Shown one piece after another: positions 16,398 to 24,256 of a stretch of DNA of 64,000 nucleotides (position 1 is the first letter of the stretch; every line of letters starts with the position of its first letter). A program made the translations under genes and the position numbers. The notes beneath the pieces were generated by a model, which made no database searches, was not told where the DNA came from, and saw nothing but the letters and a program-made list of their open reading frames with translations. The stretch is taken from assembly GCF_025060755.1 (NCBI RefSeq), contig NZ_JANYUY010000018.1, positions 1-64,000 on the forward strand, written 5' to 3'. The DNA comes from Paenibacillus doosanensis (GTDB lineage: Bacteria > Bacillota > Bacilli > Paenibacillales > NBRC-103111).

Positions 16398-18941
16398 CTA
16401 GCTTTCGACTTTGCCGGCAGCCGAGCTGGCGATTTGCCGGAATAACAATTCGAAATCTTCAACGGATAACGGCTTGCTGAAGAAATAACCCTGCGCTTCA
16501 TTGCATTTTTGATTTTGCAAGTAATGCAGCTGCTCGACCGTCTCCACGCCTTCGGCAATGACTTTCAGCTTGAGGTTGCGCGCCATCGCTATGATCGTCG
16601 TAATGATTTCATTATGATCGGACGCGTCGGTGATTTGATTAATAAACGACTTGTCGATCTTAAGCGTATCGATAGGGAATTTATTCAAATAATTCAAAGA
16701 CGAATACCCGGTTCCGAAATCGTCGATCGCAATTTGCAAGCCCAGCCGCTTGAGCGAGTTCAGCTTGTTGATCACGTAATCCTCGTTATACATCGCAATG
16801 CTCTCGGTGATTTCGAGCTCCAGCAGCTTAGGATCGAGTCCCGTTCGTTCGAGCACCGTTCCGACGTAGCCGACGAGATTTTGCTGCTGAATTTGCCGCG
16901 CCGAGAGATTGACGGAAACCCGCATTAGCGGAAATCCTTTACCCTGCCACTGCATAATTTGACTGCATGCCGTCTCCAAAATCCATTCACCGATCGGAGC
17001 GATCAAGCCGGTCTCCTCCGCCAAAGGAATAAATTCGATCGGCGAGATCATGCCTTCCTCCGGATGAATCCAGCGGATAAGCGCTTCGACCCCGACAATA
17101 TGCCCGGTCTGCAGATCGATCTGCGGCTGGTAGTGCAGCCTGAATTCATTGCGTTCCAGCGCTTTGCGCATCCCCTTCTCAAGCACGGCTCGCCGCAGAA
17201 ATTTATTTTTCATTTCCAGCGCATAGAATTGATAGTTGTTCCGTCCCTGTTCCTTGGCGCGGTACATGGCGATATCCGCATTTTTGATCAGCGAATCGAT
17301 GTCCCCGCCGTCGGCCGGGAACATGCTGATGCCGATGCTCGGCGTGACCGACAGCTCCTGCCCTTCGTAGAGGACGGGCTGCGACAGCAGCTGAAGAATT
17401 TGCTCCGCCTTCTGCTCCGTCATCTCGCGGGTATAGCCGGGCAGCAGCAGGACAAACTCGTCTCCGCCGATCCGCGAACCTACCTCGTCTTCCGCCGACA
17501 AATCGGCGATGCGTCTGGCGACCTCTTTGAGCAGATAATCTCCGCTGGAGTGACCGAACGTATCGTTAATCCATTTGAACCGGTCCAAGTCCAAAAAAAG
17601 AACCGCGATAGAGGTGCCATCCTTCTTCACCGACTCCAACGTTCCCTGGAACCGCTCGTTGAACAGCCGGATGTTCGGCAGCCCGGTAAGGAAATCGTAA
17701 TTGGCGCGAAATTCAATCTCCTCGTTCTTATCCTTGAGCTCTCGGGTGTACGCGTCGAGATTCATCGACATCGTATTGACCCGCTTGGACAACAGCCCGA
17801 GCTCGTCGCTGCGGTTGATCGAAATTTTGGCGCCGAAGTTGCCTTCCGCGATTTCATTGACCTTGTACAAAATATGATTTACCGGCCTCGCGATATAATT
17901 GGCAAGCAGAAAACTGATGCCCAGCACGAACAGCAGCACGATAATCGAAATGACCGTATTGTTTAAAAACTGCTCGTTTAATATATCCTGAATCATCTGA
18001 TAGTCGGTAACAATTCCGATAATGTAAGGATTGGCCGATGAGATCGGGATGAAGCTCTTCAGCACCTTTTTGCCGTTTGATTCGGCTACGACACTGAGAA
18101 TTTTGCCGGATTGGAACGATTTCTTGACGTTGCTTACGTCATCCGGCTCCTTATATTCGTACTGCCCGAACTGGATGTCGCGGTTGACCAGATCGATATA
18201 CTTTTGCCCGTTCGCTTCCGAGTAGACCGGCGGCTCTCCGAATGTCTTCGGATTAAATCCGGTAATTTCCAAAACGCTTTTATTATTGTTGAGAATCTTC
18301 TCCAGGATCGATTGCGGCCCCAAAATTTGCTGGAACTTCAAAATCTGCGTATCCCGGATGTAGGGATTAATAATGTAGTTTGTCGTACCGTCGAAGTAAT
18401 ACCCCCATTTATCCACATGATCGGGGTCCGTATACGAGATATTGACCGGTCCCGACCAAAAATTCGGCAGCTTCAATCCTTGAGATACGTTCGTATTTTT
18501 ATCCGTCAGCAGCTGCTTGAAGGCTACGAACCAATAGTCCCAATCCTTCGTGCTCATATTGATCTCTTTGGGATCGGACGATTTAACCCCTACGATGTCG
18601 TCGCCTACCTCTTGCATGAGAGTAATATGCGAGATGCCCAGCTCCTCGGACAGCCGGGCGAGCTCTTCATTGGTTACGTTCGCAATGTCGGGATTCAGCG
18701 CATTCCGGGCGGCGATCGCCGCAACGCGCAGCTTGTTGCCTATCAGATCTTCGACATATTGGGCTCCGAACTGGGATTGCTCAATGGAAATGCCGATTTG
18801 TTTGGCCAAAAGATCCATCTGCTTCTCCTGGTCTTTGATCAGCAAATCCCTCGAGAAATAATAATTCAAAAAATTGTACAATCCCATAATCAGAGTGACG
18901 ACGAGCATAAAGGTAATCGCTAATTTTTTTCGAAGAGGCAA
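16398..18941 (-). CDS. Membrane GGDEF-EAL protein (cyclic-di-GMP synthase/phosphodiesterase) with large ectodomain
   Basis: 847 residues. Membrane helix 1 is at about residues 8-25; an external sensor domain of about 300 residues follows; helix 2 (about 330-352) is followed by a HAMP linker (IARPVNHILYKVNEIAEGNFG). The GGDEF domain (about 410-575) has intact RIGGDEFVLL. The EAL domain (about 590-840) has intact GVEALIRW, ELEITES, IDDFGTGYSSL and IAEGVET motifs. Both activities therefore look possible, with the net direction set by the ectodomain signal. The start is TTG at 18941 with GGAGGG upstream. It lies 41 bases after the tandem PTPS gene, same strand, so is likely co-transcribed with it and the SDR. 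Confidence 0.93.
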   Translation of the reverse strand: MPLRKKLAITFMLVVTLIMGLYNFLNYYFSRDLLIKDQEKQMDLLAKQIGISIEQSQFGAQYVEDLIGNKLRVAAIAARNALNPDIANVTNEELARLSEELGISHITLMQEVGDDIVGVKSSDPKEINMSTKDWDYWFVAFKQLLTDKNTNVSQGLKLPNFWSGPVNISYTDPDHVDKWGYYFDGTTNYIINPYIRDTQILKFQQILGPQSILEKILNNNKSVLEITGFNPKTFGEPPVYSEANGQKYIDLVNRDIQFGQYEYKEPDDVSNVKKSFQSGKILSVVAESNGKKVLKSFIPISSANPYIIGIVTDYQMIQDILNEQFLNNTVISIIVLLFVLGISFLLANYIARPVNHILYKVNEIAEGNFGAKISINRSDELGLLSKRVNTMSMNLDAYTRELKDKNEEIEFRANYDFLTGLPNIRLFNERFQGTLESVKKDGTSIAVLFLDLDRFKWINDTFGHSSGDYLLKEVARRIADLSAEDEVGSRIGGDEFVLLLPGYTREMTEQKAEQILQLLSQPVLYEGQELSVTPSIGISMFPADGGDIDSLIKNADIAMYRAKEQGRNNYQFYALEMKNKFLRRAVLEKGMRKALERNEFRLHYQPQIDLQTGHIVGVEALIRWIHPEEGMISPIEFIPLAEETGLIAPIGEWILETACSQIMQWQGKGFPLMRVSVNLSARQIQQQNLVGYVGTVLERTGLDPKLLELEITESIAMYNEDYVINKLNSLKRLGLQIAIDDFGTGYSSLNYLNKFPIDTLKIDKSFINQITDASDHNEIITTIIAMARNLKLKVIAEGVETVEQLHYLQNQKCNEAQGYFFSKPLSVEDFELLFRQIASSAAGKVES

Positions 18942-18982
18942 TCGAATCCCTCCAACTTAAACCGAGTCGTAGATCATAGATG

Positions 18983-19789
18983 TCACGCGAAGTATTCAAA
19001 GTAGTTTTTCTCGGTTTCCCACAGACCCACTTTATACAATTTGGGAATCCGTGCGGCCAGCATCTGGCAAATGACCATGACGACCACGTCGGATGTCGGA
19101 TTCAACTCTTTAAACTCTTCCGTATCGAGATTCAAATGCTTATGGTCGAATTTCTTGATGACAAGCTCGTCGACGATCGCGTCAAGATCAGCCAAGTTCA
19201 TAATCATCCCCGTGACAGGGTCCGGCTCGCCCTGAACGGTTACGTCCAAATAGTAGTTATGCCCGTGTCCGTTCGGATTGTTGCACTTGCCGAAAATCCG
19301 TTTATTTTCCTCATCGCTGAGCAAATGACTATGCAAACGATGCGCCGCGCTGAAATGATATTTTCTGGTCAAACGAACCATGGAATCCAGCTCCTTTTCC
19401 GAATGTAAATAATGATTTTCACGCAAAATGAGTTTGTACAGCTCACAATCCGGAAATTTGCCGCTCAAAGCATCCCATAAGTATTGAACGATATTTTCGG
19501 TCGTCGGGATACGCTCCCGGAAATACGGGTGCTCCCGGTCGAGAAATTTGCCGTCCAGCTCTTCTTCGATCAAGCCCTTGGCTACCCGGTCGATATCCGT
19601 AATGTTGACGACGATTCCCGATAAAGGATCGAGCTCGCCGCGCACCATAATCTCCAGTACGTAGTCATGGCCGTGCCCGTGCGGGTTGCTGCACAATCCG
19701 AACACTCTTTTATTCTCCTCTTCGCTCCATGCGTCGACATGATACACATGAGCAGCGGAAAAATGAATTTTCCTGCTTAAATAAATCAT
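18983..19789 (-). CDS. Tandem two-domain 6-pyruvoyl-tetrahydropterin synthase / QueD-family protein
   Basis: 268 residues made of two PTPS/QueD domains in one chain. Domain 1 (about 1-133) has H14 and H39/H41 for zinc, catalytic-type C33 and a D84...H87 pair. Domain 2 (about 136-268) has H150, C169, H175/H177 and D215...H218. Both halves thus keep all expected active-site residues. QueD makes carboxy-tetrahydropterin for queuosine and PTPS makes 6-pyruvoyl tetrahydropterin from dihydroneopterin triphosphate; which applies cannot be told. No queC, queE or queF is nearby, and an SDR reductase lies upstream, which leans towards a pterin. The start at 19789 (GGGAG upstream) was preferred over an upstream GTG. 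Confidence 0.9.
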   Translation of the reverse strand: MIYLSRKIHFSAAHVYHVDAWSEEENKRVFGLCSNPHGHGHDYVLEIMVRGELDPLSGIVVNITDIDRVAKGLIEEELDGKFLDREHPYFRERIPTTENIVQYLWDALSGKFPDCELYKLILRENHYLHSEKELDSMVRLTRKYHFSAAHRLHSHLLSDEENKRIFGKCNNPNGHGHNYYLDVTVQGEPDPVTGMIMNLADLDAIVDELVIKKFDHKHLNLDTEEFKELNPTSDVVVMVICQMLAARIPKLYKVGLWETEKNYFEYFA

Positions 19790-19846
19790 GAATTCAGCTC
19801 CCACTTTTGAAATTCGATTGTATTTGGCAGTCAGACGAGCGGCGAT

Positions 19847-20527
19847 TTAAATAACTCCTTTGGGAGGCGTCATCGTTATCTCGTCTATCCGGACATGCAG
19901 CGGCGTCTGCGCGATAAAGGCGGCCGCCCGGGCAGCATCCTCCACATGCAGCATATCGTCTTGAGTGAAGCCTTCCGCCTCGGCCCATAGATCGGTGTAC
20001 GTGGCCCCAAGGCACAGCTTGGTCAGGAAAATCCGGTGCGGATGCCATTCCTCGGCCAGCGCCTCGCCCATACCGTTCAGCGCATGCTTGGAAGCGGTAT
20101 AAAGAGCGGATTGCGGCAGCGGCTTCTCCGTCATAATCGAAGAAATATTGATGATTCTTCCGCCGTTTTCTTTCATTAAAGGAAACGCCCGCTTCATGCA
20201 TTGGATGGGGCCGTACACGTTGGTTTCGAACGTATCCTCCCATGCCTTCGGCTGAAATTGCTCGAACGGGCCGTTGATCATAACTGCCGCGTTATTGACC
20301 AGAACGTCCAAAGCTCCGTGCTCTCGGGCGATCAGGTCGAACGCCTCCTCGACGCTTCCTTCCTTGCGCAGATCCATCGGAAGATGAATCCAGTTTCCTT
20401 CGCGATATCCTTCGCTCGCGCGGCGGCTCGCCGCATAAGCAATATAACCGCAGCGTGCCAGCTCTTTACCGATGGCCTCGCCGATCCCTCGAACGCCTCC
20501 TGTTACCAGGGCGATCTTGTGTTTCAT
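19847..20527 (-). CDS. Short-chain dehydrogenase/reductase, candidate pterin reductase
   Basis: 226-residue classical SDR using NAD(P)H. Visible are the cofactor loop TGGVRGIGEAIG, NNAAV, catalytic Ser in NISSI and Tyr/Lys in YTASK. Adjacent to the tandem PTPS gene (57-base gap, same strand), it could reduce the side chain of a pyruvoyl pterin, as sepiapterin reductase does, or act as a pteridine reductase. That is inferred only from context; many SDRs act on unrelated carbonyls. The ATG at 20527 with AAAGGTG was chosen over a GTG three codons upstream. First gene of the SDR-PTPS-GGDEF/EAL set. Confidence 0.85.
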   Translation of the reverse strand: MKHKIALVTGGVRGIGEAIGKELARCGYIAYAASRRASEGYREGNWIHLPMDLRKEGSVEEAFDLIAREHGALDVLVNNAAVMINGPFEQFQPKAWEDTFETNVYGPIQCMKRAFPLMKENGGRIINISSIMTEKPLPQSALYTASKHALNGMGEALAEEWHPHRIFLTKLCLGATYTDLWAEAEGFTQDDMLHVEDAARAAAFIAQTPLHVRIDEITMTPPKGVI

Positions 20528-20570
20528 ATTTATCACCTTTCCTTATGTAGCGATTAACCGTTTACAGTAC

Positions 20571-20683
20571 GAAAACACGCGCGGTTTCTCCGATCCGCTC
20601 CGAATCCTGCTCGTCTTCTGCGGCATGGTTGTCGGGAAGCCTCGTGAAGGGCCGTCTCGCGGATCTGTCGCGTGAGTGTTTCT
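20571..20683 (-). ncRNA. Highly structured 5' leader, riboswitch candidate
   Basis: About 113 bases upstream of the SDR start, with no ORF. Minus-strand pairings: GTGTTT with AAACAC (20573-20578 with 20676-20681), CGCG with CGCG (20580-20583 with 20669-20672), GATCCGC with GCGGATC (20592-20598 with 20659-20665), and inside them CGGC with GCCG (20621-20624 with 20651-20654) and a CCT/AGG hairpin. Asymmetric internal loops (GGAGAAAC against ACA) separate the helices, as in aptamers. I saw no terminator between it and the gene, so control, if any, may be translational. It does not match preQ1, THF, Moco or cyclic-di-GMP consensus sequences as I know them. Confidence 0.5.
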
Positions 20684-20874
20684 ATTATTCTATCTTTTCG
20701 ACAAATGCAGATATTACCCTGCATAAATATGCTAACTTTTAATGAAATTGTACATTTCTAATAGAAAAACAAACTAATTTATACTAAAATGATAATTTTT
20801 TTTGCCTGCCTCCGGGTTATCTGTCGCTGTCTGTCAAATGATAACGAACGGAAAAACGCCCGCTCGCGCTTCTT
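20684..20874. other. AT-rich intergenic stretch
   Basis: Carries the likely promoter of the SDR operon and the 3' flank of the MerR fusion gene. Two small inverted repeats (GCATATTTATGC and TGCAG...CTGCA around 20706-20732) are visible on the minus strand. No clear -35/-10 pair or strong terminator could be defined. Confidence 0.35.
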
Positions 20875-21939
20875 TTAATGCTTGCGCACGGCATAAACCA
20901 TATGAACCCAATCGTTCAACTGCTGCTGCACGGTAATATAGTCATGTCCGCGAAACCAGCCGATGATTTTGGAGCGATCGGCGGGAAAGCGCTGCGACAG
21001 GCCGGTCAGCAGCTCCTGCCGCCCCGCCAGCCGCAATTCGTTCATCCTCGCCTCCTGCGCCTCTTTATGCTCGAACATCAAGGCGGTGATGACGATTCTT
21101 CCGTGCGGCTTCAGCACCCGGTCCATCTCCTCCAAAGCCAGCGTTTGCTGTTCTTCGTTCAGATGGTGAAAAGCAAAATGCGTTGCTGCAAAATCAAACT
21201 CGGCTTCCAGAAACGGCAGCGCCAAGAAATTGCCCAGCTTGGCCTGTACATCCGGATAGTTGTTGCGGCAGCGAACCAGCATTTGGCGCGATTGCTCGAC
21301 GGCGGACATCCTCGCCCCCGCCTGCTGCAGCCGGCCGGCCAAAGTTCCTGTCCCGGCCCCGATATCAAGTCCGGCTTCTCCCGGACGCGGCGCGAGCCAC
21401 TGCCCGGTAAAGCTGAGAGCCCGCTCATAATCGGCGGCGGACGCCATGAAACCGACCGGGCTCGCGCTTTGTTCACCGCCGCTGCGGTCGAATTGCTCCG
21501 CCAGGCCGTCGTAATCCCAACGATCCTCCCAGGACGAGCGGGTCGATTTTAGCCGTTTCATGCTTGCAGCCAGCCCGAACAGATCGTCCAAGGCAAGCGG
21601 CCTGCGCTCCGCGCTCTTGCCGATCAGCTTGTCCATCGCGGCAAGCACATGCTTCCACTCGACCCACTGCGATACTAAGACGGCCCGCTGCAGCTCCAAA
21701 TAATGACGGAAGCTCTCTTGATCGCCCCGATCCGCATACTGCAGCAGCTTGGCAATGCCTCCGACGCTGAAGCCGAGCTCGCGGAAGGCGGCGATAGCCT
21801 GCAATCTCCACGCGTCTTCCTCGGTATAATAACGGTAGCCGTTCTCTCCGTAGACCGGATGAAGCAGCCCCTTCTCTTCATAGAAGCGAATCGCTCTCGG
21901 CGTCACATCGAGGCGCCGTGCAAGCTCATTGATTTTCAT
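20875..21939 (-). CDS. MerR-type regulator fused to a SAM-dependent methyltransferase
   Basis: 354 residues. The N-terminal part (about 1-70) is a MerR winged helix (MKINELARRLDVTPRAIRFYEEKGLL, GYRYYTEEDAWRLQAI), followed by a linker helix. The C-terminal part (about 165-350) is a class I methyltransferase with motif I LDIGAGTGTLAGRL and post-motif elements THFAFHHL and RVLKPHGRIVI. The effector is unknown. The fusion suggests either regulation by the methyltransferase substrate or SAM, or a regulator that also modifies its ligand. A GT(t)ACG-TCAT-CGT(tt)AC imperfect palindrome just upstream (about 21961-21980) could be its own operator. AGGGG precedes the ATG. Confidence 0.88.
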   Translation of the reverse strand: MKINELARRLDVTPRAIRFYEEKGLLHPVYGENGYRYYTEEDAWRLQAIAAFRELGFSVGGIAKLLQYADRGDQESFRHYLELQRAVLVSQWVEWKHVLAAMDKLIGKSAERRPLALDDLFGLAASMKRLKSTRSSWEDRWDYDGLAEQFDRSGGEQSASPVGFMASAADYERALSFTGQWLAPRPGEAGLDIGAGTGTLAGRLQQAGARMSAVEQSRQMLVRCRNNYPDVQAKLGNFLALPFLEAEFDFAATHFAFHHLNEEQQTLALEEMDRVLKPHGRIVITALMFEHKEAQEARMNELRLAGRQELLTGLSQRFPADRSKIIGWFRGHDYITVQQQLNDWVHMVYAVRKH

Positions 21940-22071
21940 CCGTTCCCCTCCATCTAGTATTGTAAACGATGACGTAACGGAAAGGTATATCCCCGTTCTT
22001 CAAAATATTCCCCATCCATGCGGCCCGCAGGAAAACTTGAACAGATTGTGTCCAACTGGCTGGCTATCGAT

Positions 22072-22087
22072 CCATCCAATTGGATGG
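22072..22087. promoter_or_regulatory. 16-bp perfect palindrome, probable operator
   Basis: CCATCCAATTGGATGG lies about 20 bases upstream of a TACAAT -10-like box (22110-22115 region), in front of the small membrane protein and MocR genes. Overlap with the expected -35 region suggests repressor binding. The MerR fusion or the MocR protein are the nearest candidate regulators. Confidence 0.45.
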
Positions 22088-22162
22088 TTACTTATTGGCG
22101 CAATTACGTTACAATAAAACCGGATAACAATCCATAATCCATTCCATATAGAAGGTGATTGT

Positions 22163-22372
22163 ATGAATCTGACGGTTTTGTACATTCTTATATTTATCGT
22201 CGCAATGTTCGGATTGACGGCTACCATCGTCATCGGCGTTTCGCAGAAAAACCGAGAAGGCAACCCCAATTACGACAAAAGCACAGGCAAAATTTTTCTG
22301 AGGCTGGCCGTTTATTACATTATCGCTATTGTAGGCGGTTACCTTGCTTACGTCTTGTGGGCTTTCAGCTGA
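22163..22372 (+). CDS. Small membrane protein, 69 residues
   Basis: Two hydrophobic helices (about residues 4-25 and 46-67) separated by a polar loop, QKNREGNPNYDKSTGK. No family recognised. Good ribosome site AGAAGGTGATTGT before ATG. It ends 30 bases before the MocR gene on the same strand, so they are probably co-transcribed. Function unknown. Confidence 0.65.
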   Translation: MNLTVLYILIFIVAMFGLTATIVIGVSQKNREGNPNYDKSTGKIFLRLAVYYIIAIVGGYLAYVLWAFS

Positions 22373-22402
22373 TAAAATTCGCGCATCGGGAGGAAGCAGA
22401 CC

Positions 22403-23845
22403 ATGTGGAAGCCGGATCGCTCGGGCGATAAGCCCATCTACCAGCAAATAGCCGAGCATATCGAGCGCAGAATCGCATTCGGCGAATTGCCTCCCGGCTC
22501 CGCCCTGCCCTCCGAGCGAAAGCTGGCCCAGCAGTGGGAGGTTAACCGGAGCACGGTCATTCAAGCTTATGAAGAATTGCGGGCATCCGGCTTAATCGAA
22601 AGCATCCCGGGAAGCGGCCGACGGGTGAGCCGTTATAAATGGGGCATCGCCCCCAAGCATACGCCGCCCAATTGGCGGCAGTACGCGGAAGGCGGCACGT
22701 TCATGCCCAATTTGCCGTTCATCCGCCGCTTGCGCGAGGCGAAGCGGTCGGAGACGCCGCTAATCGATTTCTCAAGCGGAGAGCTCGCTGCGGATTTGTT
22801 CCCCAACGATGCGGTACGGAAGCTGATGAAGGAGCAGCCGTTCACGGATCATCTGGGCTATCACGATCCGCAAGGGTATTTGCCCTTGCGGGAAACGCTG
22901 ACCGCCTACCTGCAGCGGTATCATCAGATTCAGGCCACCGAAGCGTCCGTCTTCATCACTTCGGGCTCGCAGCAGTCGCTATATCTCATCACGCAATGCC
23001 TGCTCAGCCCGGGCGACGCCGTCGCTATCGAGGACCCTTCGTACGCCTACTCGCTGCCGATGTTCCAATCGGCGGGCCTTCGCTTGTTCAGACTGCCTGT
23101 CGACGAGGGCGGCGCGCGGCCCGAGGATGTCGTCGCCCTGCACCGCAAGCATAAGCTGAAGATGATTTTTCTCAATCCGAACTTTCAGAATCCGACCGGC
23201 AGCGTGCTGCTTCCGGCGCGCAGGAAGCGAATGCTGGAGCTGGCCGCAGAGCTCGGCGTACCGATCGTGGAGGATGATCCGTTCAGCTTGACCGCCTGCG
23301 GCGACACGCCGTTGCCGCTGCCGCTTAAATCGCTGGATACGGATGGGGCGGTGCTCTACATCGGAAGCTTGTCCAAGATCGCCGCTTCGGGCTTTCGCAT
23401 CGGTTGGCTGATCGCTCCCCAGGAAATCGTCAGCCGCTTGACGGACGCCAGGCTGCAGATGGATTTCGGGCTGAGCATCTTCCCGCAATGGATCGCCAAT
23501 GCGTTTCTGCAATCGGAGCATTTCCCGCAGCATCTGCATGAGCTGCGTCAGGCACTGAAGGCAAGACGCGATTTGCTGCTGGAATCGCTCCGGCAGCACC
23601 TGCCCGAAGAGATTTCTTGCCGCCGACCTGAAGGCGGCCTCAATTTATGGTGTAAAATACGGCAGCCGATCAGCGATTCGCGGCTGCTGGAGGAAGGGAT
23701 CAAACGCAGCATCCTGTTCGTCCCCGGAAGCGTGTACGGCTCCGAGTCGGGCTATGTCAGGCTGTCCTATTCCCGGCCAGGATTAAGCGATATTCCCGTC
23801 GGAGCGGCCAGACTGGCCGAAGCTATCCGCGCCGCCAGACTGTAA
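22403..23845 (+). CDS. MocR/PdxR family transcriptional regulator (GntR HTH plus aminotransferase fold)
   Basis: 480 residues. A GntR-type winged helix (about 1-75: PIYQQIAEHIERRIAFGELPPGSALPSERKLA region, NRSTVIQAYEEL) is followed by a class I aminotransferase-fold domain (about 110-480). The PLP lysine lies in GSLSKIAASGFRIGW; NFQNPTG is also present. MocR proteins use PLP or a PLP adduct as ligand and control pyridoxal, GABA or taurine genes among others; no pdxST is in view, so the target is unknown. It likely also controls its own operon, where a palindrome lies at 22072-22087. AGGAAG before ATG. Confidence 0.92.
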   Translation: MWKPDRSGDKPIYQQIAEHIERRIAFGELPPGSALPSERKLAQQWEVNRSTVIQAYEELRASGLIESIPGSGRRVSRYKWGIAPKHTPPNWRQYAEGGTFMPNLPFIRRLREAKRSETPLIDFSSGELAADLFPNDAVRKLMKEQPFTDHLGYHDPQGYLPLRETLTAYLQRYHQIQATEASVFITSGSQQSLYLITQCLLSPGDAVAIEDPSYAYSLPMFQSAGLRLFRLPVDEGGARPEDVVALHRKHKLKMIFLNPNFQNPTGSVLLPARRKRMLELAAELGVPIVEDDPFSLTACGDTPLPLPLKSLDTDGAVLYIGSLSKIAASGFRIGWLIAPQEIVSRLTDARLQMDFGLSIFPQWIANAFLQSEHFPQHLHELRQALKARRDLLLESLRQHLPEEISCRRPEGGLNLWCKIRQPISDSRLLEEGIKRSILFVPGSVYGSESGYVRLSYSRPGLSDIPVGAARLAEAIRAARL

Positions 23846-23878
23846 CGGTCCGCAGAGCTCACCGGCACGGCAGACGAA

Positions 23879-24125
23879 CAGAACAAATCCCCCAAAAGCC
23901 ATCCATGCCGCCGACGCGGCACCACAGACAATGGAAATGGGGTACCAAGAGTAATTTCCAGGGTAGTGACGTGATGCTCTGAAGCTTATTCCGTCCGCAT
24001 CCAGCCTAAGCTGGATCGGCGTCTAACCATTCAGCTAGGATCGTTCTATGGGTAGACTTTACTTTCGGGGGAGCCCCCGGATATCCACAGGAAATGGCTG
24101 CGCATCATTTCCTAAACAACAAGAA
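23879..24125 (+). repeat. Long copy B of the structured, terminator-linked repeat (candidate noncoding RNA)
   Basis: Starts CAGAACAAATCCCCCAAAAG. From GTGACGTGATGCTCTGAAGC (about 23966) to CCTAAACAACAA it follows copy A almost base for base. Differences keep the fold: the ATCCAGC stem has loop CTAA here instead of TTCG, and ATCC/GGAT becomes ATTC/GGAT (a G-T pair). An extra segment of about 65 bases near the start carries its own TGGAAAT/ATTTCCA hairpin, absent from copy A. It fills most of the gap between the MocR and GDPD genes. Confidence 0.6.
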
Positions 24126-24172
24126 AACCCGCGCAAGAGGCGCCTGACGGCAGCCTTTTTGCGCGGGTTTAT
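24122..24172. terminator. Bidirectional terminator after GDPD and repeat copy B
   Basis: AACCCGCGCAA/TTGCGCGGGTT stem with an inner GCCTGACGGC hairpin; GTTT on the + side and TTTTCTTG on the minus side. It ends the seven-gene catabolic operon. Confidence 0.75.
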
Positions 24173-24256
24173 GCGTTCCTCTTCCCAAGTAATTCGGATA
24201 ATCATTGAGCCGGGGGCTTGGGTCCGGCGCCGCTTCACCGCTGCCGGCTCGATGCT

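Noticed and set aside
20528-20700. preQ1 or THF riboswitch upstream of the QueD-like gene
   Set aside because: No preQ1-I core (AGAGG...ACCCTC-type with A-rich tail) or THF consensus found; the leader is structured but does not match.
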